Of a stretch of DNA of 64,000 nucleotides, positions 8,094-17,100 are shown piece after piece. Source of the DNA: Deltaproteobacteria bacterium (GTDB lineage: Bacteria; Myxococcota_A; Polyangia; DRWM01; JAAZOP01); the NCBI GenBank assembly GCA_016218765.1, contig JACRCZ010000116.1:1-64000 (forward strand), in the 5' to 3' direction. The first letter of the stretch is position 1, and every line of letters starts with the position of its first letter. The notes below the pieces were generated by a model that was given only the letters and a program-made list of their open reading frames with translations, made no database searches and was not told the DNA's origin. Both the position numbers and the translations under genes were made by a program.

Positions 8094-10616
8094 TCACATC
8101 CGCGTGCCGGAGACGGACCACGTGCGCAGCGCACAGCCGAAACAGGAGCCGACGTAGTTGGCCGTGAGGGTCCCCGTCCAGTGGTTGTCGGTGTCGAACG
8201 ACCCGGTGAGCGTGTAGATCTCGTTGCACCCGCCGGGACAGGTGCAGGTCACGTTGATGTTGCGCGTCGAGCGTGCCGACGCGCCGGTCATGACGCAGCA
8301 GCCGTTCATGGCCGGACTGACGCTGAGACTGGAGCCGCTGTCCACGAACGTGAACATGGTCACGTTGATGTTCACCAGGCCAAAGGCGCAGGTATAGGTG
8401 GCCGTCGGACTGACCGTGTAGTTCCCGCTCGGATCGAAGCTCGCGCTGGTGCACCCCGTCGTCACCCACCCGCTGCAGTCGTTCGCGCACGTCGCCGTGC
8501 CGCCGGTCCAGCCGCCGGAAGGGAGCGAGGTGCAGGGCGTCGTCGACCCGCGGACGCAGAAGAACCCGTCGTCCGGAACCGTGTCGCAGTCGTCGTCCGC
8601 GCCGTTGCACGTGTCCGCGGGCGGCACGCACACGCCCCACGAGCAGTCGATCGCGCACCCGCGCGTGCCCGTCGTGCCGCACGACGTCGGACACGACCCG
8701 CTCGACCCACGCACGCACGCGTACCCGTCGTCCGCCACCGCGTCGCAGTCATCGTCCACGCCGTTGCAGACCTCCGCAGGCGGCGTGCAGACCCCGCTCC
8801 AGACGCAGCCGCCCCCGCAGAGCTGCGTGCCCGTCGAGCTGCACGTCGTCGTGCACGGACCGGCCGAGCCCAGCACGCACGTGAACCCCTCGTCCGTCGC
8901 GCCGTCGCAGTCCTCGTCGAAGCCGCTGCAGATCTCCGCGGGCGCCGCGCAGCCTCCCCATGTGCAGTCCCCGCCGCAGACGCGCCCGCCCGTGGAGCCG
9001 CACGACGTGGTGCACGATCCACTCGCCCCGCGCACGCACGCGAACCCGTCGTCCGCGACCGCGTTGCAGTTGTCGTCCACCCCGTTGCACGTCTCCGCCG
9101 GCGGGACGCACGTGTCCCACGTGCAGCCGCCCGTGCCCACGATGCACGTCCGGCTGCCCGTCGAGGCGCACGTCGTCGTGCATGTGCCGCTCGACCCCAT
9201 CACGCACAGGAACCCCTCGTCCGTGGAACCGTCGCAGTCGTCATCGATGCCGCTGCACATCTCCACCGGCGGCGCGCAGCCACCCCAGGTACACCCGACC
9301 TCGCACGGCTGGCTGCCCGTCGAGCCGCACCCCGTCGTGCACGCCCGGCTCGTGCCCGCGACGCAGGTGAACCCCTCGTCCAGCGCCGCGTCGCAGTCGT
9401 CGTCCGACCCGTTGCAGACCTCCACCGGCGGAATGCACGTGTCCCACGCGCACGCCCCGGAACAGGCGTGCGTCCCGATCGAGCTGCACGTCGTCGTGCA
9501 CGCGCCGGACGAGCCGTAGACGCACTCGAAGCCCTCGTCCGTCAGGTCGTCGCAGTCGTCGTCCGATCCCGAACAGCTCTCCGCGGGCGGTGCGCAGGCG
9601 CTCCAGGTGCAGCCCGGCTGGCAGACGCGGCTGCCGGCCGAGCCGCAGCTCGTGGCGCAGGCCTCGGCCGCGGCGAGCACGCACTCGAAGGCGCCGTCCG
9701 CCACCGTGTCGCAGTCGTCGTCCGAGCCGTTGCACGTCTCGTCGGGCGGAATGCACGCGCCCGGCGTGCCGTCCGGGTTGCACTCGCGCACGCCCGTCGT
9801 GCCGCACGAGGTCGAGCACGGCTCCGGCGTGCAGCACGTCTCGAGCGTCGCCGGATCGCAATCGTCGTCGATGCCGTTGCACGGAAGCTCCGGCATCTCC
9901 GGGTTCACGTCCTCGTTGGCGTCGTCGCAGTCGTCCCCGCCGCACGCCGCGTCGATGTGCGCGTCGCCGTCCTCGTCGGGTGCCGTGTGGACACAGCCCC
10001 CCGCCGCGTCGTCGCAGGTGTCGACCGTGCACGCCGCCTCGTCCGCGCAATCCGGCGGCGCCTCGAACTGGCAGCCGAACTCGGGATCGCAGTACCACGA
10101 GCCCAGGCAGAACCGGTCCGGGAAACACTCGGCGGCGGACGTGCAGGAATCGGGCGGATCGGGGATGCAGCCCAGCGCCGCCAGGCAGATCTCGCCGTCG
10201 TCGCAGAGGCCGTCCTGCGGCAGGTGCTCGCAGAACGATCCGTCCGAACAGCGGTCGAGCGTGCAGCGGACGCCGTCGCCGCAGTCTCCGTCCGTCGTGC
10301 AGGGCGTCGGGGCGGGGCCGCACCCCAGGCCGACGTAGCAGCTCAAGCCGTCCGGACAGCAGTCCGTGCATGCCTCGTGCACGCAGGTCCCGTCCCCGCA
10401 ATGATCGATCGTGCACGAAATCCGGTCGTCGCAGTCGCGATCCCGCGTGCACGCCGTCCCGCCGTCGCCCGCCCCGTCGCCCGCGTCATCCGGGGGTTCC
10501 GCGTCCCCCACCGCGTCCGTCGAGCCGCCCGACGTCGCACACCCCGCCGCCAACAACAACCCAACGGTCACGAAACCGCCGAACGCGCGTCCGGTGCGTT
10601 TCAACATGGACGTCAT
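8094..10616 (-). CDS. MopE-type Cys/Asp-rich repeat lipoprotein (840 aa)
   Basis: Predicted surface lipoprotein. The signal peptide ends at a lipobox (LLAAGC), followed by a Gly/Asp/Ala linker and a Cys-rich body. Nine motifs of the form C-x-G-x-D-D-D-C-D, usually followed by DEGF or DDGF, recur about every 60 residues. Each is separated by a block resembling CTTTCGSTG...C.WG.C.PP.E. The motif matches the putative metal-binding motif of MopE-related proteins, first described in a copper-binding methanotroph protein. The Asp-rich loops could bind Ca2+ or another metal and the paired Cys are likely disulfides. A non-repeat domain of about 120 residues closes the protein. ATG 10616 is chosen; 10607 is also possible. 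Confidence 0.8.
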   Translation of the reverse strand: MTSMLKRTGRAFGGFVTVGLLLAAGCATSGGSTDAVGDAEPPDDAGDGAGDGGTACTRDRDCDDRISCTIDHCGDGTCVHEACTDCCPDGLSCYVGLGCGPAPTPCTTDGDCGDGVRCTLDRCSDGSFCEHLPQDGLCDDGEICLAALGCIPDPPDSCTSAAECFPDRFCLGSWYCDPEFGCQFEAPPDCADEAACTVDTCDDAAGGCVHTAPDEDGDAHIDAACGGDDCDDANEDVNPEMPELPCNGIDDDCDPATLETCCTPEPCSTSCGTTGVRECNPDGTPGACIPPDETCNGSDDDCDTVADGAFECVLAAAEACATSCGSAGSRVCQPGCTWSACAPPAESCSGSDDDCDDLTDEGFECVYGSSGACTTTCSSIGTHACSGACAWDTCIPPVEVCNGSDDDCDAALDEGFTCVAGTSRACTTGCGSTGSQPCEVGCTWGGCAPPVEMCSGIDDDCDGSTDEGFLCVMGSSGTCTTTCASTGSRTCIVGTGGCTWDTCVPPAETCNGVDDNCNAVADDGFACVRGASGSCTTSCGSTGGRVCGGDCTWGGCAAPAEICSGFDEDCDGATDEGFTCVLGSAGPCTTTCSSTGTQLCGGGCVWSGVCTPPAEVCNGVDDDCDAVADDGYACVRGSSGSCPTSCGTTGTRGCAIDCSWGVCVPPADTCNGADDDCDTVPDDGFFCVRGSTTPCTSLPSGGWTGGTATCANDCSGWVTTGCTSASFDPSGNYTVSPTATYTCAFGLVNINVTMFTFVDSGSSLSVSPAMNGCCVMTGASARSTRNINVTCTCPGGCNEIYTLTGSFDTDNHWTGTLTANYVGSCFGCALRTWSVSGTRM
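8583..9882 (-). repeat. Nine MopE-type C-x-G-x-DDDCD repeats
   Basis: Nine imperfect units of about 180 bp span this part of the gene. On the plus strand each shows a recurring tcgcagtcgtcgtc core, which encodes DDDCD in reverse. The units are diverged and not a recent expansion. Confidence 0.75.
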
Positions 10617-10726
10617 GATAGCCGGATCAAGGCCGGGAGCAAGCCGCGCAACGACTGCGCGACCGCTCGCCCGCTCGCTGCTGCCCGACCGCTCGCCCCT
10701 CCCGGCCGCTCGCCCGCTCGCTGCCT

Positions 10727-12535
10727 CTAGAATTCGGCGTACTGCGGCGTGATGTCGACCGGCAACCCCCCACCCAGCGACTCGATCAACGGATGCATCG
10801 CCTCCGGCACCGCCTTGCCGTACTTCTCCAGGAACGCCTTGGCCCCGTCGTAGTCGCCCGTCGCCTGCAGCATCAGCAGGTCGTGGGCCAGGTCCCGCAC
10901 CGCGTCGAAGAACTTCTCCGCCACCGGCGCGAACTTCCCTTCGGGCGTCACGACGATCGCGCCCTTCTCCATCAGGTAGTTCACCTGCAACAGCACCCCC
11001 TGCCCGTGCGCCTCGGAAACGCCGAAGCGCGCCGTGCGGAAAATGCCGGCGACGAAGGTCTGCGGGACGGTCGCCATCTGCTCGGCCGGCAGCACGCCCT
11101 TGTCCGCCAGCAGCTTCTGCACGAACAGCGACAGGATGTCCGCCTTCGCCTCCTCCAGCGTCGGGTACAGCTCCCGCAGCTCCGTCCGCACCTCGGTCTC
11201 GACGCCGTTCTTCCGGATCTTCCCCGGTCCCAGTCCGTGACTCAGCTCGTGGAACAGGACGAAGTTCACGAACGCGTCGGGCGACAGCGCCATCGCCAGG
11301 TCGGCCGGCAGCACCCGCTCCGCGATCGGCACCAGGATCGCGTCGTACTTGGCCAGCATGACGTTGCGCAGGAGGACGTTCTTGAACCCCTTGGCCTCAC
11401 GCACCCGCTCGTCGTTCGGCAGGTTGAAGGCAATCGTCATGATCCCCGCCTGGCCCGTGGCGTAGACCTCGTCCACGACCGTGATCGGCACCGTCGTCCC
11501 GCGGTTGGGGTTCTTGTGCTCGTCCGGGATCGGCAGGCTCGACTCCAGGAACGGAACCTCGCCCTTGTACTTCGCCAGCGTCTCCGACTCCGCCGGGTCG
11601 ACCACGCAGAGGAACGACTCGAAGCTCGCCTTGTACCCCATCAGCCCGTCGTCGTACGTCTCGTACGGCCCGAACACCACCTCGAGCGGCCCGCCGAGGT
11701 CCAGCCAGTCCAGGTCGCTCGCGTAGTAGTCGTTCGACAGGAACGCCGCCGCGCGCGCCTCGAGGTACTTCTTCAGCGAGGCCAGCTCGGGGGTCGTCGC
11801 CAGCGCTGCGGCCGCCCGCAACGCCTCCGCCGCGGGCTCCAGGAACTCCTTGTACGCCTCCGAGTACGGCACCGCGGCCAGCCCGCCGTCCCGCCGCTCG
11901 ACCGTGGTGAAGAACCCCTTGAACGCCTCGGCCTGCTCCGGGTGCGCCGAGACCCACGACTCGAGCTCCTCCTTCGTCAGGTCCTCGGGGTAGAAGGCCG
12001 AGCCCTTGGGATGAGGGGTCGCGCCGAGGAAGGGCAGGTAGTCGTCCTGGCGATCCCACGGACCGCCCATGATGCGGAACAGCTCCTTCGCCGGCACGTA
12101 CGACTCGTCCGTGATCTTCGCCAGCGCGTCCCGCATCGCGGCGTTGCCGGTCCAGGTCTGGCGGAATGCGATCTCTCCCATGAGATCCGCCGCACGCCGC
12201 AGCTCGTGCAGCACGGCCCGCTCCGTCTCGCCCAGCTTCGCCACGTCCTCGGCCCCCAAGGTCATCCGGGCATATCGCGCCACGCGATCCGCCACGTCGG
12301 GTCGAGCCTTCAGATCCATCGTCCCCTCCTGCGCCGACGCCTCCGGCGCCGCCGCGTCCGCCGCCGGCGATGCCGCCTGCGCCTCCTGCTCCGCCGCCGC
12401 GTCGACCACAGGCGGCGGCGGCAACGGCGCCACCTCGGCGACTCCTCCGGGCCCCTCCCCCGCATCCTGCCCCTTCGCCTTCTTGCATCCCGCCACCGCG
12501 AGCACCGCGAGCACCACCATCCACCACCGCATCAT
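10727..12535 (-). CDS. M49-like zinc metallopeptidase lipoprotein (602 aa)
   Basis: Predicted exported zinc peptidase. ATG 12535 is chosen because AAGGAGGAGG lies just upstream and the protein then begins with a lipoprotein signal peptide (MMRWWMVVL...VAGC); the frame runs on to 12799 through repeat sequence. An Ala/Glu linker follows. The core carries VLFHELSHGLGPG and, further on, LEEAKADILSL. Together these match the HExxGH-type and EEC(R)AD/E motifs of peptidase family M49 (dipeptidyl peptidase III), though the first motif reads as HELSH. DPP III cuts dipeptides from peptide N-termini and is usually cytoplasmic, so the lipoprotein signal is notable. Divergent from the amidase. Confidence 0.8.
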   Translation of the reverse strand: MMRWWMVVLAVLAVAGCKKAKGQDAGEGPGGVAEVAPLPPPPVVDAAAEQEAQAASPAADAAAPEASAQEGTMDLKARPDVADRVARYARMTLGAEDVAKLGETERAVLHELRRAADLMGEIAFRQTWTGNAAMRDALAKITDESYVPAKELFRIMGGPWDRQDDYLPFLGATPHPKGSAFYPEDLTKEELESWVSAHPEQAEAFKGFFTTVERRDGGLAAVPYSEAYKEFLEPAAEALRAAAALATTPELASLKKYLEARAAAFLSNDYYASDLDWLDLGGPLEVVFGPYETYDDGLMGYKASFESFLCVVDPAESETLAKYKGEVPFLESSLPIPDEHKNPNRGTTVPITVVDEVYATGQAGIMTIAFNLPNDERVREAKGFKNVLLRNVMLAKYDAILVPIAERVLPADLAMALSPDAFVNFVLFHELSHGLGPGKIRKNGVETEVRTELRELYPTLEEAKADILSLFVQKLLADKGVLPAEQMATVPQTFVAGIFRTARFGVSEAHGQGVLLQVNYLMEKGAIVVTPEGKFAPVAEKFFDAVRDLAHDLLMLQATGDYDGAKAFLEKYGKAVPEAMHPLIESLGGGLPVDITPQYAEF

Positions 12536-12625
12536 GTCCTCCTCCTTCCGCGCCGCCATCCTGCCGCTCCCGCCCGCAACTCGCAAGCCCCGCGCCTGCT
12601 CTCCACCTTTCCGTTCCTCCTTCCA

Positions 12626-12660
12626 TTCCTTGTTCCTTGTTCCTTGTTCCTTCTTCCTTG
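12626..12660 (+). repeat. Tandem 7-mer TTCCTTG (x5)
   Basis: Five copies of TTCCTT(G/C) lie in the spacer between the divergent M49-like and amidase genes. On the other strand this is a (CAAGGAA)n microsatellite. It sits upstream of both starts. Confidence 0.8.
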
Positions 12661-12706
12661 TTGTTTGTGGTCTCCTCCGCACATCCGGGGGCGCGAGGTG
12701 CCATCC

Positions 12707-14152
12707 ATGAGGGACGAGTGGTGCACATTCTCGGCGACGAAGCTGGCGCGGCTGATCCGCGAGCGGCGAGCGAGTTCCAGCGAGGTGGTCGAGGCGCACA
12801 TCGAGCGGATCCGGCAGGCCAATCCGACGCTCAACGCGATGGTGCGGGATCGCTTCGACGAGGCGCGCGAGGAAGCGCGAGCGGCCGACGAGCGGGTCCG
12901 GACCCTGCCGCCCGGGTCGCTGCCGCCGCTGCTCGGCGTCCCCTGCTCGATCAAGGAGTGCTTCGCGCTACGCGGCATGCCCAACACCTCGGGCCTGCCG
13001 TCCCGCGTCGGCCGCCCCGCCGCGGCCGACGCCACCGCCGTCGCGCGCCTGCGGGCCGCCGGCGCCGTTCCTCTCGGCGTGACCAACGTGTCCGAGCTGT
13101 GCATGTGGATGGAGACGGACAACCGGGTCTACGGCCGGACCAACAACCCGTACGACCCGGCGCGCATCGTCGGCGGCAGCTCGGGCGGCGAGGGCGCGAT
13201 CGTCGGCGCCGGCGGCGCACCGTTCGGCCTCGGCTCCGACATCGGCGGCTCGATCCGCATGCCGGCCTTCTTCAACGGCGTCTTCGGCCACAAGCCGACC
13301 GGCGGCCTGGTCCCCGGCTCCGGCCAGTTCCCGATCTCCGAGAATGCCGCCCTGCGCTACCTCACGACCGGGCCGCTCTGCCGCCGCGCCGAGGATCTCT
13401 GGCCTCTCCTGCGGCTCCTCGCCGGCCCCGACGGGCTCGACCAGGGCTGCGTCCCGATGACGCTTGGCAATCCGGCGCGGGTCGACTGGCGGAAGGTCCG
13501 CGTGCTCTCCGTCGAGACCAACGGCGCCGTCCCCGTCGCGCACGATCTGCTCGACGGACAGCGCCGCGCCTGCGGCGCTCTCGCACGCCTGGGCGCCCGG
13601 GTCGAGCCGGCGGAGATTCCCGCGCTGCGCGATTCGATGCTCATCTGGTCGTCGATGCTCTCCGCGGCGGGCGGACGCTCCTTCGCCTCGCTGCTGGGCG
13701 GCGGGCGCGAGGTGTCGGCGCCGTGGGAGCTGCTGCTGTGGCTGGCCGGACGCTCCGAGCACACCCTGCCCGCGATCGGCCTCGCGGTCCTGGAGAAGCT
13801 GCCGAAGTGGCTGCCCGACAAGCGCGACGCGTACGTCGCGCGAGGGCGGGAGCTGCGCGAGGAGTTGGTCCGCCGCCTCGGCCCCGACGGCATCATGCTC
13901 TACCCCTCCTACCCGACCACCGCGCCGCGTCACCACCGGCCGCTCCTGCCGCCGTTCCAGTGGCTCTACACCGCCCTGATCAACGTGCTGGAGCTTCCGT
14001 CGACCCAGGTGCCGCTGGGGCTGGCCGACGACGGCCTGCCGCTCGGCGTCCAGGTCGTCGGCATCCACGCCAACGACCACCTGACGATCGCCGCGGCCCT
14101 GGAGCTGGAGCGCGCGTTCGGGGGTTGGGTCCCTCCGCCCCGCTGGGCCTGA
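12707..14152 (+). CDS. Amidase-signature family hydrolase, FAAH-like
   Basis: 481-aa amidase-signature enzyme. The Ser-cisSer-Lys triad is visible: Lys in PCSIKECFA, cis-Ser in VGGSSGGEG, and nucleophile Ser in SDIGGSIRMP. GSIRMPAFFNGVFGHKPT and the later HRPLLPPFQW region resemble the fatty-acid amide hydrolase branch rather than GatA. There are no gatB or gatC neighbours, so glutamyl-tRNA amidation is unlikely. The substrate is unknown; a lipid or xenobiotic amide is plausible. ATG 12707 begins MRDEWCTFS; the open frame upstream is antisense to the M49-like gene and is not coding. No signal peptide is seen. Confidence 0.88.
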   Translation: MRDEWCTFSATKLARLIRERRASSSEVVEAHIERIRQANPTLNAMVRDRFDEAREEARAADERVRTLPPGSLPPLLGVPCSIKECFALRGMPNTSGLPSRVGRPAAADATAVARLRAAGAVPLGVTNVSELCMWMETDNRVYGRTNNPYDPARIVGGSSGGEGAIVGAGGAPFGLGSDIGGSIRMPAFFNGVFGHKPTGGLVPGSGQFPISENAALRYLTTGPLCRRAEDLWPLLRLLAGPDGLDQGCVPMTLGNPARVDWRKVRVLSVETNGAVPVAHDLLDGQRRACGALARLGARVEPAEIPALRDSMLIWSSMLSAAGGRSFASLLGGGREVSAPWELLLWLAGRSEHTLPAIGLAVLEKLPKWLPDKRDAYVARGRELREELVRRLGPDGIMLYPSYPTTAPRHHRPLLPPFQWLYTALINVLELPSTQVPLGLADDGLPLGVQVVGIHANDHLTIAAALELERAFGGWVPPPRWA

Positions 14153-14194
14153 AGCGCTTTACCGCTCCACCGCTCTACCGCCACACCGCTCCAG

Positions 14195-17100
14195 CTAGTA
14201 CGCGCCGTTGCTGTACTCGACCGTGTACTGATCGCAGCTCGGGCTTCCGGACCGGCGCGAGACGCAGAAGGTGTAGCTGCTCGTGGAGTCGGTGCAGATG
14301 TTGAGGTCGTAGAACCCGGGCTCAGCCGTCCCGAAGCAGTTGCCTTCGCCCGTGGGCGGCCCCCCGGGAGTCCCCAGGCCCGCGGCGCGGTCGAAGTCGG
14401 TGAACCACTCGTAGCTGTCGCCGACCGTGTACAGCCCCGAGCAGACGGCGGCCCCGCAACCGCCGCGGTACACGGTCACCTGGAACTGGTTGCCCGGGTT
14501 GGACGTAAAGTGGATGTTGACATGGTGGATGTCGCCCGGGCCTCCCGGCGTCGTGTCGGCCGCTGTGAACGTGTAGCAGTCGACGTCGCCGGCACGCGTG
14601 AGCTTGCCGATGGCCGAGTACGTGCTGACACCCTCGGGAATGCTGCCGAGGCTGCCCGCCGTGGCGCAGGTCTCGTTGACGTAGGTCTCGCCGCCTTCCA
14701 GCGCGCACTCGCAGCCGTCGGCCGGGTTGCCGTTCACGTCCGCCCAGCCCGCGTTGCACGTGGTGATCTGGCACGTCCCCGTCGCGCAGGACTCCGACGC
14801 GTTGTTCAGGTTGCACGCCACGCCGCACCCGCCGCAGTCGGTGAGCGTCCGGATGTTGCGCTCGCACCCGTTGGCGCGGTTGGAATCGCAGTTCTCCCAG
14901 CCCGCGGTGCACGTCGCGTAGTCGCAGGTGCCCGTGGCACAGGTCGCCCCGCTCGCGTTCGCCGGGCTGCACACCGTGCTGCAGCCGCCACAGCTCGTGA
15001 GCGTCGTCAGGGTCCGCTCGCAGCCGTTGGCCGGGTTCGAGTCGCAGTTCCCCCAGTTGGCATTGCAGAGCCCCAGGGTGCACGTGCCGCTGGCGCAGGA
15101 CTCGGCCGCGTTCGCCAGGTCGCACGTGACGCCGCAGCCGCCGCAGTCCGTGAGCGTCCGGATGTCGCGCTCGCACCCGTTGGCCGGGTTCGAGTCGCAG
15201 CTCTGGTAGCCCGCGACGCAGCTCCCGTAGTTGCAGGAGCCGGTGGCGCACGTCGGACCCGTCGCGTTGGCCGGACTGCAGGCGACGCCGCAGTTGCCGC
15301 AGTTGAGCAGCGTGTTGAGCGTCGCCTCGCACCCGTTGGCAGGGTTGGTGTCGCAGTTGCCGAAACCGAGCTCGCACGCCGTCAGCGTGCAGGTGCCGGT
15401 GGCGCACGATTCGGTCGCCTGCGGCAGGTCGCAAGGCACGCCGCAGACACTGCAGTTGAGCAGCGTCCGCAGCGACGCCTCGCAGCCGTTGGCGGGGTTC
15501 GAGTCGCAGTTGCCGAAGCCCGAGTTGCACGACGCGTAGTTGCAGGCGCCCGAGGCGCAGGTGGCCCCTGTCGCGTTGGCGGGGTTGCAGGGCGTACCGC
15601 AGGCCGCGCAGTCCGTCAGCGTCACCAGCGAGCGCTCGCAGCCGTTGGATTCGACGCTGTCGCAGTTGCCCCAGTTGGTGCTGCACGAGGTCAACGCGCA
15701 GGTCCCGGTCGAGCACGACTCGGACGCGTTGGCCAGATCGCACGGGGTCCCGCAGACACCGCAGTTCGCGGCCGTCGTGAGCGACGTCTCGCAGCCGTTG
15801 CCCTGGCTGCCGTCGCAGTTGCCCCAGTTGGGGTTGCAGCTCAGGAGCACGCACGAGCCGGTGGCGCAGGACTCGGCGGCATTCGACAGGTCGCACGGCA
15901 CGCCGCAGCTCGCGCAGTCGGTGACCGTCGTCAGCGACCGCTCGCAGCCGTTGGCCCCGTTGCCGTCGCAGTTGCCCCAGCCCGCGCCGCACCCGGAGAA
16001 CGCGCAGGCCCCGGTGATGCAGGTCGCGCCCGTGGCATGGTCCGGGGCGCACGGATTGCCGCACGCGCCGCAGTTGACGAGGGTCGTGAGGCTCGCCTCG
16101 CACCCGTCGGCATCCGTGCTGTTGCAGTCGCCCCACGGCGTGTCGCAGCTCGTGATGACGCACGTCCCCGTCGCGCACGACTCGCTGGACCGCGGCAGGT
16201 CGCAGGGCACGCCGCAGCCGCCGCAGTTGGCCAGCGTCGTCAGCGACGTGTCGCAACCGTTGGCCAGGATGCCGTCGCAGTCGCCCCAGCCGACGAGGCA
16301 GTTGGGGATGCACAACGCCCCGAGGCACGACGCGGACGACGTGTGCGGCACGGTGGGACAGAGGGCCCCGGCGTCCGGATCGGTGTCGCAGTTCTGGTCC
16401 AAACCGTCGCAGATCTCCGTCGCACCGGGATGCACCCCCACGGCCCGGTCGTCGCAGTCCGTGCCGTCGCACGCCGCATCCGTGTAGGTGTCGCCGTCGA
16501 CGTCGGGCGACAGGTGCGCGCACGACCCGTCCGCCGGATTGCACAGATCGCTCGTGCAGGACCTCCCGTCGTCGCAGTCGACCGGCGTGCCGGCACGGCA
16601 CAGCAGATCCCCGCCGCACGTCTCGACGCCGTTGCACGCGTCGCCGTCGTCGCAGTCCGGATCGGTCGCGCACGTCGGGGCCGGCGCGCAGCCGCTGGGA
16701 GCCGCCGAGCGCGGCGGATCGCAGATCTCCGTCCCGGTGCACAGCGTGTGGTTGAGACTCCACGAGCAGTCGCCGGACAGCGGGTTGCACAGGTCGTCGG
16801 TGCAGCCGATGCCGTCCGAGCAATCGATCGGCGTGCCGGCGATGCAGCCCAGCACGATGTCGCAGACCTCCTCGCCCGAGCAGATGTCGCCGTCCGAGCA
16901 ACTCGTCGCGTCGGCCACGTGCTCGCACCGCCCCTCCCCGGCCACGCACGTGTCGAGCGTGCAGTCGATCGCGTCGTCGCAGTCGGCGTCGGCCAGGCAT
17001 TCGCACGACCCGTCGTCGTCCGTCACGCCGTCGCAGTCGTCGTCCAGCCCGTCGCACGTCACGTCCACCGACGCCGGAGGCGTGCGCGGCGTGCACGCGC

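Noticed and set aside
12707-14152. GatA (Glu-tRNA amidotransferase subunit A).
   Set aside because: The sequence after the catalytic Ser and the C-terminal region fit FAAH-like amidases better, and gatB/gatC are absent nearby.
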